From contig NZ_JAJIWO010000001.1 in NCBI RefSeq assembly GCF_020880695.1, forward strand, positions 558,001 to 622,000: DNA of 64,000 bases. Reading direction: 5' to 3'. Position 1 is the stretch's first letter, and each line of letters starts with the position of its first letter. The DNA comes from Mucilaginibacter sp. UR6-11 (lineage in GTDB: Bacteria; Bacteroidota; Bacteroidia; Sphingobacteriales; Sphingobacteriaceae). Under the pieces are notes generated by a model. It saw nothing but the letters and a program-made list of their open reading frames with translations. It was not told where the DNA came from and searched no databases. A program made the position numbers and the translations under genes. This document shows, piece by piece, positions 25,623 through 34,584 of this stretch.

Positions 25623-26957
25623 ATGATCATTCATCAATTTTACGATAAGGGCCTGGCCCATGCGTCTTATGCAATTATACGGGATGCAAAAATGATAGTG
25701 ATTGATCCTGCCCGCGATCCGCAGCATTACTATGACTTTGCAAAACTGCATGAAGCAACTATAACCGGCGTAATTGAAACACATCCGCACGCTGATTTTG
25801 TAAGCTCACATTTGGAGATCCACCAAACTACCGGCGCCGTTATTTATACCAGTAAATTGGTTGGGGCCGCTTATCCGCACGAAAGTTTTGACGACGGCGA
25901 TATTATTCAATTAGCTGATATTAAGCTAAAAGCCCTGAATACCCCGGGCCATTCGCCCGATTCGATCTGCATATTGGTGCAGGATGAGGATGGATACGAT
26001 AAAGCGTTATTTACGGGCGACACTTTATTTGTGGGTGATGTTGGCCGTCCGGATCTGCGGGAAAATGCCGGAAATATCACCGCCAAAAAAGAAGAGCTGG
26101 CACGACAGCTATTTCATTCGCTGCATCAAAAATTAATGTTGTTGCCCCATCATATTACGGTATACCCGGCACACGGGCCGGGATCGCTTTGCGGAAAAAA
26201 CATAAGCCCGGATCTGCAGAGTACCATAGGCCGCGAGTTGCGCGAAAACTATGCCCTGCAAATCAGCGACGAAGAAGAATTTGTTGATATTATTACTACC
26301 GACCAGCCATTTGTACCGTACTATTTTACTTTTGATGTCGACCTGAATAAAAATGGCGCACCCGGATTATATGAAAGTATCAGCGCTATCGCCAAAACCG
26401 GGAACATTCAAAAAAACATACCGGTTATTGATACCCGTATCAAAGAAGAATTTAGAAAAGGGCATTTAAAAGGAGCGATTAACCTGCAGGATGGCGAGAA
26501 ATTTGAAACCTGGTTAGGATCAATACTACAGCCACAGGAGCAATACTATTTAATTGCCGAAACCGATGACGACCTTAACCGTGTAATTGAAAAGGCTGCT
26601 AAAATTGGTTATGAGCAAAACATTAAAGCGGCTTTGTTACCAGGTGATAAGTTTGATGAAAAATCAGCTGCTATTAATCTGGCTGATTTTAAACAATCGC
26701 CCCAAAGCTACACTATTGTAGATGTGCGTAACCAGACTGAGATTAATGCCGGAAAGATTTTTAGCCAGGCATTATCCATTCCGCTGCCCGAGTTACGCGA
26801 ACGTTTAAATGAGATCCCTTTAAATAAGCCCATTGTTGTACATTGTGCGGCTGGCTATCGCTCGGCTGCTGCTGCCAGCATTATTGCCGGCGAAATAAGT
26901 TCGGTGCCCGTGTATGACCTGAGCGACGCAATAGTTGAATTTGGAGTAAACCATTAA
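25623..26957 (+). CDS. metallo-beta-lactamase/rhodanese fusion (persulfide dioxygenase-like)
   Basis: 444 residues. Residues 1-230 form an MBL domain with the ETHPHADFVSSH metal motif, NTPGHSPDS, FTGDTLFVGDVGRPDL and YPAHGPGSLCG, typical of ETHE1-like glutathione (or other thiol) persulfide dioxygenases. Two rhodanese domains follow. The first (VIDTRIKEEFRKGHLKGAIN) lacks a recognisable active-site Cys loop; the second (VDVRNQTEINAGKI) keeps HCAAGYRSAAAA with its Cys. The likely role is sulfide or persulfide handling. It is 1 nt upstream of mnmD, whose product acts on thiolated tRNA uridines, so both may be co-transcribed. Start chosen as MIIHQFYDKG. Confidence 0.9.
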   Translation: MIIHQFYDKGLAHASYAIIRDAKMIVIDPARDPQHYYDFAKLHEATITGVIETHPHADFVSSHLEIHQTTGAVIYTSKLVGAAYPHESFDDGDIIQLADIKLKALNTPGHSPDSICILVQDEDGYDKALFTGDTLFVGDVGRPDLRENAGNITAKKEELARQLFHSLHQKLMLLPHHITVYPAHGPGSLCGKNISPDLQSTIGRELRENYALQISDEEEFVDIITTDQPFVPYYFTFDVDLNKNGAPGLYESISAIAKTGNIQKNIPVIDTRIKEEFRKGHLKGAINLQDGEKFETWLGSILQPQEQYYLIAETDDDLNRVIEKAAKIGYEQNIKAALLPGDKFDEKSAAINLADFKQSPQSYTIVDVRNQTEINAGKIFSQALSIPLPELRERLNEIPLNKPIVVHCAAGYRSAAAASIIAGEISSVPVYDLSDAIVEFGVNH

Positions 26958-26958
26958 T

Positions 26959-27624
26959 ATGCTTGAACTTGTAAAAACCGCCGACGGCTCAAACACCCTA
27001 TATAACCCGCAAGTTGGCGAGAATTATCATTCAAGACATGGGGCTTTGCAGGAAAGCCAGCACGTATTTTTACAGTCGGGCCTGCAATATTTTTTAGATA
27101 CGCACCCTGCCAAAGCAGTATCTGTATTAGAAGTTGGCTTTGGCACCGGTCTCAATTTTTTGCTTACCGCCGATTATTGCACACAACAAAATATCAGTTT
27201 AACATATACCGGCATCGAGGCTTATCCGCTCAATGATGAGTTGGTAGCCGGTACCGGTTATGAGCAATATATCCCGGCCGGTTTGTGGGAAGCATTCCGG
27301 GCGAATTACCAGGCTGCACTGATAAATTCAACCCGGTTAAACCTTGCCTGCCAACTGCAAATCGCCAACAGCAAACTGCTGGATTTTAAATCAGCTATAA
27401 AATTTGATGTTATCTATTTTGATGCATTTGCCGCCATTCATCAACCCGAGATGTGGAATGAGGAAGCCATTGGCCATACTATCAGCTTTTTAAAAGAGGG
27501 GGGTGTGTTTGTTACCTATGCTATCACCGGTAATTTAAAACGCATGCTTAAAACCATGGGCCTGCAAATACAAAAAATACCGGGTGCGGCCGGCAAACGC
27601 GAAATGTTGAGAGCAACCAGGTAA
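26959..27624 (+). CDS. mnmD: tRNA (mnm5s2U34) methyltransferase MnmD
   Basis: 221 residues corresponding to the N-terminal half of bifunctional MnmC, without the FAD oxidase. Motifs: NPQVGENYHSRHGALQESQH, VLEVGFGTGLNFLLT (SAM site), IYFDAFAAIHQPEMW and GVFVTYAITGNLKRML, ending GAAGKREMLRA. It adds the last methyl group to nm5s2U at the tRNA wobble position. Stand-alone MnmD is usual in bacteria that lack MnmC(o). The start follows the stop of the MBL-rhodanese gene by 1 nt, a strong sign of an operon. Confidence 0.92.
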   Translation: MLELVKTADGSNTLYNPQVGENYHSRHGALQESQHVFLQSGLQYFLDTHPAKAVSVLEVGFGTGLNFLLTADYCTQQNISLTYTGIEAYPLNDELVAGTGYEQYIPAGLWEAFRANYQAALINSTRLNLACQLQIANSKLLDFKSAIKFDVIYFDAFAAIHQPEMWNEEAIGHTISFLKEGGVFVTYAITGNLKRMLKTMGLQIQKIPGAAGKREMLRATR

Positions 27625-27697
27625 ATATGCAAATGGGCAGCTGCCTATCTCATAAACGACCAACCTGCCCATTAAAAAAATCCGCACATTTGCATAT
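27625..27697. repeat. inverted repeat between mnmD and mazG
   Basis: ATATGCAAATG (27625-27635) and CATTTGCATAT (27687-27697) are perfect complements, and ATGGGCAG (27633-27640) pairs with CTGCCCAT (27665-27672) inside, followed by seven A. CGCACATTTGCA is repeated to the right. A long two-part hairpin results, probably separating mnmD from mazG. Confidence 0.7.
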
Positions 27698-27727
27698 CCG
27701 CACATTTGCACATTTAAATAAAAACAT

Positions 27728-28534
27728 ATGCCTTTAACTGCGCCTGTTACCGCTGCCAATCCTGCTACCGCTTTTGAGCGTCTGCTTACCATTATGGACG
27801 ACCTGCGTTTAAACTGCCCCTGGGACAAAAAACAGACACTTGAGAGCCTGAGACACCTTACCATTGAAGAAGTTTATGAACTGTCTGACGCTATTTTAAG
27901 CGCTGATATGCCAGAACTGAAGAAAGAATTAGGCGACGTTATGCTGCACCTGGTCTTTTACGCGAGGATCGCCTCGGAAGGCAACCATTTTAATATTACC
28001 GACGTACTGAACAGTATATGCGATAAATTAATTAACCGCCACCCGCACATCTATAGCGACGTGGAGGTTAATAATGAGGAAGACGTTAAGCGAAACTGGG
28101 AGCAGATAAAGCTGAAAGAAGGTAATAAATCTGTCCTGGGCGGCGTGCCTGCATCTTTACCGGCGTTGGTAAAAGCATCACGCATACAGGAAAAAGCACG
28201 AGGTGTAGGATTTGACTGGGAAGAGAAAACCCAGGTTTGGGCCAAGGTTGAAGAAGAACTGCAGGAGTTTAAAAATGAATTTAATGCCGAAGATGGCAGC
28301 GCGATAGACCAGGAAAAAGCCGAGAGCGAATTTGGCGACCTGCTGTTTTCTCTGATCAACTACGCAAGGTTTATCAATATTAACCCGGAGGATGCGCTGG
28401 AGAAAACGAACAGGAAGTTTATAAAACGTTTTCAATACCTGGAAAGTAAAGCGGCCGAAAATGGCCGGCAGTTGCATAATATGAGTCTCGCCGAAATGGA
28501 TATCTTTTGGGAGGAGGCCAAAAAAGTAAAGTAA
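27728..28534 (+). CDS. mazG: nucleoside triphosphate pyrophosphohydrolase
   Basis: 268 residues with two MazG repeats. The first: CPWDKKQTLESLRHLTIEEV, EVYELSDAI, ELGDVMLHLVFYARI with the EExxE and ExxD metal ligands; the second: EKARGVGFDWEEK, KVEEELQEF, EFGDLLFSLINYARF. MazG hydrolyses NTPs and dNTPs to monophosphates, cleaning damaged nucleotides and tuning (p)ppGpp responses. The length and order match the E. coli enzyme. It is followed after 35 nt by a small lipoprotein gene on the same strand. Confidence 0.95.
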   Translation: MPLTAPVTAANPATAFERLLTIMDDLRLNCPWDKKQTLESLRHLTIEEVYELSDAILSADMPELKKELGDVMLHLVFYARIASEGNHFNITDVLNSICDKLINRHPHIYSDVEVNNEEDVKRNWEQIKLKEGNKSVLGGVPASLPALVKASRIQEKARGVGFDWEEKTQVWAKVEEELQEFKNEFNAEDGSAIDQEKAESEFGDLLFSLINYARFININPEDALEKTNRKFIKRFQYLESKAAENGRQLHNMSLAEMDIFWEEAKKVK

Positions 28535-28569
28535 TATTAATTTTAGGCGAGCGCGGCTCGACGCAGATC

Positions 28570-29019
28570 ATGAAGAATAAACTGATTTATTTATCATTGC
28601 TGTCGTTGGTATTCATATCCGGCTGTATCAAAAGCTATCATGACCCCGATAGTGATCCCGTCAATAATAACTATCCCCTTGGCATTTTTACGGGCAAATT
28701 TATGCGGATCCATAAAAATACGCTAACCTCAAAATATGATACCGTAACTGCAAACTTAAAGCTGGTGCTGTCTACCAATACCGGCTACTCCGTATCCGGC
28801 GACACTACTGTATATCATGCCGGCAGCTATGGTAGTTTCAGCGAAGATTTTGTTAATATGGAATTTAATGATGTAACCTCACCGGTTAACTATACAACCA
28901 AAAAAACGCACCTTTCAGGTTACTATACCTATAAATATAACGGCTCTTATCTTGAGATTGTTAATGGCGTAAAATCTGATACGCTGATGTGTAGCTATCA
29001 CCTTACTAAAATGAAATAA
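28570..29019 (+). CDS. small lipoprotein of unknown function
   Basis: 149 residues from MKNKLIYLSLLSLVFISGC with lipid-acceptor Cys19. The mature region is rich in Tyr, Thr and Ser and looks all-beta (GIFTGKFMRIHKNTLTSKYD; LKLVLSTNTGYSVSGDTTVY; LSGYYTYKYNGSYLEIVNG). This reminds one of small lipocalin-like domains, but I assign no family. The earlier ATG at 28507 overlaps the end of mazG and lacks a signal peptide, so the start at 28570 is preferred. Confidence 0.75.
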   Translation: MKNKLIYLSLLSLVFISGCIKSYHDPDSDPVNNNYPLGIFTGKFMRIHKNTLTSKYDTVTANLKLVLSTNTGYSVSGDTTVYHAGSYGSFSEDFVNMEFNDVTSPVNYTTKKTHLSGYYTYKYNGSYLEIVNGVKSDTLMCSYHLTKMK

Positions 29020-29087
29020 GACCTCCCAGTTATATCGTGATTAAATGAGGCTTATGCTAACAATGTTATTATCAGCTTTTATTTAAT

Positions 29088-30335
29088 TTATTTAAAACGA
29101 ATAGCCTTTACCGGCGATATTTTTGAAACCAGCATAGAGGGGACAATAAGCACCAGCAAACAAATAGCCATTGTGCCAATATTCAGGAATACAATATCGG
29201 CCCAGTTGGTTTGTATGGGCACAAAACTCATGTAATAAGACGATGCGTCCAATTTAAAGACATGTGTTTTATATTGGAGTATGCTCAGGCCCAGCCCCAA
29301 TGCATTGCCGAATATCAGCCCCAAACCGATAATATAGGAGGCATTGTATAAAAATACTTTTTGGATGCTCCAGTTGGTAGCGCCCATTGCTTTTAATATG
29401 CCTATCATAGCGGTACGCTCCAATATCATAATTAACAATGCCGATATCATATTAATTACCGCCACCGCCAGCATCAGGATCAGCATAACCCGGGCGTTAA
29501 TGTCCAACAGGGGCAGCCACTCAAATATCAGCGGAAAGTTTTCAAATACGGTAGTGAACTTAAGCCGCGGGGGTAAGTTATTATCTACAAAGTAGCCTAC
29601 TTCATCTATCTTTTCAAAATCGGCTACTGTAAGCTGGTAACCGCCAATTTCGTCGGCTTTCCAGTTGTTTAACCGTTTAAGTAATGACAGGTCGCCTATA
29701 ACATATATTTTATCAATATCCTCAATACTGGTGTCAAAAATGCCTACAACTTTAAAAGGTCGCCTGCGCATGGGTTGCTGCACAAAATACATCATCAGGT
29801 TATCGCCCAATTTAAGTTTTAACCTGTTAGCTGTAGTTTGCGATATCATTAACTGCCGTTTTGATTCGGTAGTGTCTTTAAAATTGATTACTGTGCCGGC
29901 AACCAGGTTGGCTCTTAAAAAATCCCAGCTATAGGTACTGTCAACCCCTTTAAGCACAACGCCTTCAATTTCATTGTGTGCCTTAATAATGCCCGGCTTG
30001 GTTGCAAAAGGCATAATGTGTAAAATAGCGCGGCTGCCTTTTACCTTGTTTACAAAAGTGTCGGCTTTAACAAACGGCGAGTTTTCATATGATCCGTTAA
30101 GGTCATATTTAACAACCTTGATATCGCCATCAAAACCACGCACTTTTTCAAGAATTTCGTTTTTAAAGCCCCGGATAATAGCCAGTGATAATATCATCAC
30201 CCCCAACCCCAGTACAATGCCAACGATGGCTATACGCACAATCAGTTTTGAAAATGTGCGTTTAGATTTAAAGGATATACGGCCCGCTATAAAGGATGCA
30301 AAATTCAATGCAGTATGTTTTTTGTAACTTAGCAA
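29088..30335 (-). CDS. LolCE/MacB-type ABC transporter permease
   Basis: About 415 residues. One membrane helix near the N-terminus (LIVRIAIVGIVLGLGVMILS), a long periplasmic MacB_PCD-like domain (GFDGDIKVVKYDL to ENFPLIFEWLPLLD) and three C-terminal helices of the FtsX domain (MLILMLAVAVINMISALLIM, then YIIGLGLIFGNALG and a final IVPSMLVSKISPVKAIRF). This matches LolC/LolE subunits that extract lipoproteins for transport to the outer membrane; no ATPase gene is adjacent. The frame begins with TTG at 30335; another TTG nine codons later (LNFASFIAGRISF) is equally possible and nearer the family N-terminus. Confidence 0.85.
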   Translation of the reverse strand: MLSYKKHTALNFASFIAGRISFKSKRTFSKLIVRIAIVGIVLGLGVMILSLAIIRGFKNEILEKVRGFDGDIKVVKYDLNGSYENSPFVKADTFVNKVKGSRAILHIMPFATKPGIIKAHNEIEGVVLKGVDSTYSWDFLRANLVAGTVINFKDTTESKRQLMISQTTANRLKLKLGDNLMMYFVQQPMRRRPFKVVGIFDTSIEDIDKIYVIGDLSLLKRLNNWKADEIGGYQLTVADFEKIDEVGYFVDNNLPPRLKFTTVFENFPLIFEWLPLLDINARVMLILMLAVAVINMISALLIMILERTAMIGILKAMGATNWSIQKVFLYNASYIIGLGLIFGNALGLGLSILQYKTHVFKLDASSYYMSFVPIQTNWADIVFLNIGTMAICLLVLIVPSMLVSKISPVKAIRFK

Positions 30336-30390
30336 ATATGCAGTTTTACTGCTTAAAATGGTATTTTTAAATCAACGGATATTATAATTT

Positions 30391-31620
30391 ATGATGAGGC
30401 CAAAATATTTTTCTTTACTAATACTGATCATATGCTTAATACCGTGTACATCAGTCACCTGCGCCAAACCGGGTAAACCTGCAAAACAAACCGGCGGCAA
30501 AATTACTAAAGACATAACACCTGGTGCCGACCAGACCAGGTTATATGTAAGCTACTTAAAAGGTAAAAACGCGGCGATGGTTGTTAACCAGACCTCGGTT
30601 ATAGGCCCGCGCAAAGTTACCTGTGCCGATAGTTTGTTAAGTTTGGGCTTAAATATCAAAAAAATATTTGGTCCCGAGCACGGTTTCAGGGGCAATGCCA
30701 GTAATGGGGCAACTATTGATGATGCCGTTGACACGCGGACCGGGCTGCCGGTTATATCCCTTTACGGCAAACACTTTAAACCTACATCGGCCGACCTGCA
30801 AGGTATTGACGTGGTAATTTTTGATATACAGGATGTTGGCGTCCGCTTTTACACTTACATATCAACACTTCATTATGTAATGGAGGCCTGCGCCGAAAAC
30901 AATATTGAGTTGTTGATATTGGACAGACCAAATCCAAACGGCGCTATAATTGACGGGCCGGTATTAGACACCGCCTATCGTTCGTTTGTGGGCATGCATC
31001 CTATACCTGTTTCGCATGGTATGACCATTGGCGAGTACGCACAAATGATAAACGGCGAAGGATGGCTAAAAAACGGGGTGCAATGCAAACTCAAAATCAT
31101 TAAGGTTGCCAATTATAAACATTCAGCTGCGTATGTTTTGCCGGTTAATCCATCGCCCAATCTAAATACCGTTCAATCTGTTTTGCTATACCCAAGTATA
31201 TGCTTATTTGAAGGCACTGCGCTTAGCCTGGGCCGGGGCACCATGCTTCCCTTTGTGCAAATTGGTCATCCATTGTTAAAAGGCAAATACAGGTATTCAT
31301 TTACGCCGGTTAGCCTGGCAGGGATGAGTGAAGACCCACCGCAAAAAAACAAAATTTGTTATGGTATAGATTTAAGAAATTACGATACAAATACACTAAA
31401 AAAAAGTGGCCATATTAATTTAGCCTGGCTCATTGAGCTATACCGGGCGTTTCCGGATAAGGCCCACTTTTTTAATGCCTATTTTTTAAAATTAGCAGGC
31501 ACAGAACAACTCAGGAAACAAATTGAAGCCGGTAAATCAGAAACAGAAATAAGACAAAGCTGGGCCGCCGGACTGACTAAATTTAAGGCAATGCGAAAAA
31601 AATATTTGTTATATCAATAA
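30391..31620 (+). CDS. exo-beta-N-acetylmuramidase NamZ family (DUF1343)
   Basis: 409 residues with a signal peptide (LLILIICLIPCTSVTCA). DUF1343 features: NAAMVVNQTSVIGPR, KKIFGPEHGFRG, GLPVISLYGKHFKP, VVIFDIQDVGVRFYTYISTL, LLILDRPNPNGA, VSHGMTIGEYA, VNPSPNLNTVQSVLLYPSIC and FEGTALSLGRGT. Characterised members (NamZ) release terminal MurNAc from peptidoglycan fragments, for wall recycling. It is divergent from the permease gene with 55 bp between. No other recycling genes are seen here. Confidence 0.9.
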   Translation: MMRPKYFSLLILIICLIPCTSVTCAKPGKPAKQTGGKITKDITPGADQTRLYVSYLKGKNAAMVVNQTSVIGPRKVTCADSLLSLGLNIKKIFGPEHGFRGNASNGATIDDAVDTRTGLPVISLYGKHFKPTSADLQGIDVVIFDIQDVGVRFYTYISTLHYVMEACAENNIELLILDRPNPNGAIIDGPVLDTAYRSFVGMHPIPVSHGMTIGEYAQMINGEGWLKNGVQCKLKIIKVANYKHSAAYVLPVNPSPNLNTVQSVLLYPSICLFEGTALSLGRGTMLPFVQIGHPLLKGKYRYSFTPVSLAGMSEDPPQKNKICYGIDLRNYDTNTLKKSGHINLAWLIELYRAFPDKAHFFNAYFLKLAGTEQLRKQIEAGKSETEIRQSWAAGLTKFKAMRKKYLLYQ

Positions 31621-31785
31621 AATGCCCCGCTGCACATATCATTTAAACTTTTTTTGCTGATTGCACTTATTATAAGTATAACTGCCAGATAAAGTTGTTA
31701 TATTATCACCTTGAAACCATACGGGTTGCCGCTAATAAATAGTAAACCCATAATGGCTTCATCACTTTTAAAATAAATTACGCTG

Positions 31786-32706
31786 ATGAAAATTGTATTT
31801 ATGGGCACGCCGCAATTTGCTGTGGCATCATTGGATGAACTGATTAAAGCCGGGTCAAATATCGTGGGCGTAGTTACCGCACCTGATAAACCGGCCGGCC
31901 GCGGGCAAAAGGTAAGTGAGTCTGCCGTAAAGCAATATGCAGCAGCTAATGGATTAAGGATACTTCAGCCCACTAACCTTAAAGACCCGGATTTTTTAGC
32001 CGAACTAAGATCATTAGACGCCGACCTGCAGGTAGTGGTAGCGTTCAGGATGTTACCTGAAGAGGTGTGGAACATGCCTGATAAAGGCACCATCAATTTA
32101 CATGCCTCATTATTGCCTAATTACCGTGGGGCCGCGCCATTAAACTGGGTGCTGATAAACGGCGAAAAAGAGAGCGGTGTAACCACCTTTTTCCTGAAAC
32201 ATGAAATTGATACCGGCAACGTTTTGTTTACGGAAAAAGTAACGCTTACCGGCCACGAAACTGCCGGCGAACTCCATGACCGCCTGATGAACAAAGGCGC
32301 CGGTCTGTTGGTAAAAACTGTAAAGGCCGTTGAAAGCGGAAGGTATAACGAGCATCCTCAATCGTCATTGTTGGCAGAGGGTGCCGAGCCTAAAACCGCG
32401 CCCAAAATTTATAAAGACGACTGCAAAATAAACTGGAACCAGCCGGCTAAAAATATTTATAATTTTATACGTGGCCTAAGCCCTACCCCTGCTGCGTATA
32501 CTGCATTAAATGGTAAGACATTTAAAATATATAAGGCAGAGCATCAGGACACCGAACCCGGCCTGCAACCCGGCGCTTTTTTAACCGACAATAAAACACA
32601 TTTAAAATTTGCCGCACAGGATGGCTTTATTAGCGTTACGAACGTACAACTTGAAGGAAAGAAACGCATGGACATCGCAGAATTTTTGAGGGGCGTGAAA
32701 TTATAA
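31786..32706 (+). CDS. fmt: methionyl-tRNA formyltransferase
   Basis: 306 residues. Formylates initiator Met-tRNA. The catalytic core shows MKIVFMGTPQFAVASL, TAPDKPAGRGQK, LHASLLPNYRGAAPLNW with the conserved Asn/His/Asp system, SGVTTFFLKHEIDTGN, and the C-terminal RNA-binding domain begins NWNQPAKNIYNFIRGLSPTPAAY. All match Fmt. The 165-bp stretch upstream holds no gene and no clear signal. A shared terminator lies 45 nt after the stop. Confidence 0.97.
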   Translation: MKIVFMGTPQFAVASLDELIKAGSNIVGVVTAPDKPAGRGQKVSESAVKQYAAANGLRILQPTNLKDPDFLAELRSLDADLQVVVAFRMLPEEVWNMPDKGTINLHASLLPNYRGAAPLNWVLINGEKESGVTTFFLKHEIDTGNVLFTEKVTLTGHETAGELHDRLMNKGAGLLVKTVKAVESGRYNEHPQSSLLAEGAEPKTAPKIYKDDCKINWNQPAKNIYNFIRGLSPTPAAYTALNGKTFKIYKAEHQDTEPGLQPGAFLTDNKTHLKFAAQDGFISVTNVQLEGKKRMDIAEFLRGVKL

Positions 32707-32751
32707 GCAGGATACGGCTTAGGGAGATTTTAACAGATAGACCTTAAAATT

Positions 32752-32779
32752 AAAATCGCCATCTTTCGATGGCGATTTT
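32752..32779. terminator. bidirectional terminator between fmt and the exported peptide gene
   Basis: AAAATCGCCATC (32752-32763) and GATGGCGATTTT (32768-32779) form a perfect 12-bp stem with loop TTTC, with T runs readable on both strands. It serves both convergent genes. Confidence 0.9.
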
Positions 32780-32784
32780 GATTC

Positions 32785-33165
32785 CTAATAAGCAATTTGG
32801 GGATAGTTAGGAGCTGTAATTTCATACCCCATGTAGTTAAAACCAGGGTAAGTTGAAGGCATATCTAAGCCGCATTGGCTACCTTCATTATCTCTAACAA
32901 AATACCAAATACCATCCTGGTAACCATTAGGATAGCCAAAGTCTTCGTTGTAGTATGCAGTTGTAGAAACCCAGTACCATGTACCAGCTTTCCAATAGGA
33001 ACCATCACTTTCCTGTCCACAATAAACACTGCCATACATATCAGTCCAGGCTGCTTTGGCGCCTGTTTGCTGCTTATTCACCTCCGAAAAAAAAGAATAC
33101 TGTAAGTTACATACCAGTGTTACTATCAAGGCAGAAACACCTATTATTTTAACTACTTTGTTCAT
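32785..33165 (-). CDS. small exported protein, NVEALA-peptide-like architecture
   Basis: 126 residues. The N-terminus has a hydrophobic signal (VVKIIGVSALIVTLVCNL) and a short linker EVNKQQTGAKAAW, then a Tyr/Gly/Trp-rich mature region with two Cys (GSVYCGQ and GSQCGLD) and many aromatic residues (KAGTWYWVSTTAYYNEDFGY). The layout (signal, short linker, small Cys-containing tail, next to a 6-bladed propeller lipoprotein) is that of NVEALA-type secreted peptides of Bacteroidota, but the NVEALA motif itself is absent. Function unknown. It ends 6 nt from a shared terminator. Confidence 0.65.
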   Translation of the reverse strand: MNKVVKIIGVSALIVTLVCNLQYSFFSEVNKQQTGAKAAWTDMYGSVYCGQESDGSYWKAGTWYWVSTTAYYNEDFGYPNGYQDGIWYFVRDNEGSQCGLDMPSTYPGFNYMGYEITAPNYPQIAY

Positions 33166-33358
33166 AATTTTAATTTTAAGTTTAACTTGTATTTGTTATA
33201 TAATTCACTGTTTTTAGTTTAATGTTTCCCCCAAAGGGGGTTACCATTTTTGCAGTTTAAATCCAACAGCGGTGTCATCCCACTGTGCACACTCACTTAT
33301 AATTAATAAAGTTGGTGTCATGATTTGTTTATTATTTGTCATCAATTAACTACAATGT

Positions 33359-34501
33359 CTACGACAGATTCTTCGGTTTGAAATACATGAGTTTGTAGAC
33401 TCCCTTTTTAGTCACTTTGTCATTGTTTTTTTTGGGTATCGGCGCTTCGGCAAACATCACAAAGCAGTCTTTATATTTTGCAACAACAGCGGCGTGCGAA
33501 AGCAGCTGCATACCGGTTTTAGATTTAAGCGCGGTATACTGCAAAACTTTTTTGCTTTTTTTTGAGTAAAATATATTTCGCGGATATTTTTTATTTTTAA
33601 AATCAAATCTTAACGTTATCCAGTCATCTGTTACAAAAAGTGAATTGTTTTCATAAATAATACCTGAAGCCTCCATCTTCTCGTAATAGGCATAAATATC
33701 TTTTGTAGGCCTGGCATTCATTAAGTCAGATGGCATCTGGTATTTACCCGGATAGTCAAGTTCATATTCCTGTGTGGGTTGCTCGGTTGTCAGGTTATAA
33801 ATTTTGTTTTCCAGTATAGGAAAATAGTAAACCGAGTCGCGGTAAACATCCAGTTGGTGGGGCAATAAAATATTAGTGTATTTTAAATAGGGTATTGTGT
33901 AAAGTTTTTGTGCGTCAAATTTTAACCCCTTTCCGTTCTTCACATAAATACCAACGCTTCGTCTGTCAGCATTTCCATTTAAAAGCTTACTTACGTAAAA
34001 ATTATTGGCCTTTACAAACTGGTATCCTAAGGACCTTGTAATGTTAAGATTTAGGGTATCTTTTATATTTCCATGATTGTCAAATCGAAAAATGCGCCCT
34101 GAGGTGCGATCCATTATTTCAATCAGTTTAGTCTTATCATCGTAGTAAGAGTCAGTAATGGTGTTAAAGTCGCCCCTTTTAAAATCTTTTAATGAATGCG
34201 ATGGCTGGATCTTTTTTCTGAGTTTACCACTGCTGTCAAAAATAAAAACGGCTCCCTGCAATGCGTCTGAAATGACGATGTCGCTATCTGAAACAAAGCA
34301 TGTGGCTATATCTGTAAGCGAAAAATTATTACCTCCTTTTAGCGTCACCGTTTTTATGGTATCCATCACATCTTCCACATATTTCTTCGATGTGTCTTCC
34401 AGATCTATTTTAATTTTCTCAGCCTTTTTACGGGCCGGGCCGGGCCTTGAACAATTTGTTAATGAAATAACCGCAATCAGAATTAAAATGTAATTTTTCA
34501 T
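33359..34501 (-). CDS. 6-bladed beta-propeller lipoprotein
   Basis: 380 residues. Signal MKNYILILIAVISLTNC with lipid Cys17. The body has repeated beta-propeller strands: FSLTDIATCFVSDSDIVISD, GAVFIFDSSGKLRKKI, IEIMDRTSGRIFRFDNHGNI, DSVYYFPILENKIYNL, NNSLFVTDDWITLRFDF. This is the BF3164/6-bladed propeller group that in Bacteroidota commonly accompanies genes for small secreted peptides. A binding role at the cell surface or periplasm is inferred, not shown. It lies 193 nt upstream of the peptide gene on the same strand. Confidence 0.8.
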   Translation of the reverse strand: MKNYILILIAVISLTNCSRPGPARKKAEKIKIDLEDTSKKYVEDVMDTIKTVTLKGGNNFSLTDIATCFVSDSDIVISDALQGAVFIFDSSGKLRKKIQPSHSLKDFKRGDFNTITDSYYDDKTKLIEIMDRTSGRIFRFDNHGNIKDTLNLNITRSLGYQFVKANNFYVSKLLNGNADRRSVGIYVKNGKGLKFDAQKLYTIPYLKYTNILLPHQLDVYRDSVYYFPILENKIYNLTTEQPTQEYELDYPGKYQMPSDLMNARPTKDIYAYYEKMEASGIIYENNSLFVTDDWITLRFDFKNKKYPRNIFYSKKSKKVLQYTALKSKTGMQLLSHAAVVAKYKDCFVMFAEAPIPKKNNDKVTKKGVYKLMYFKPKNLS

Positions 34502-34584
34502 ATCTAAACAGAATAGGTTTTACAACTGATTTGTCACTACGTCATAAGGCTTAGCAGCTATAGCATAAGCGTTGCTGAACGGTG

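Noticed and set aside
33228..33240. CCCCC-AAA-GGGGG hairpin as a regulator of the peptide gene
   Set aside because: The stem is 5 bp with a 3-nt loop and no T run, too little to support a call.
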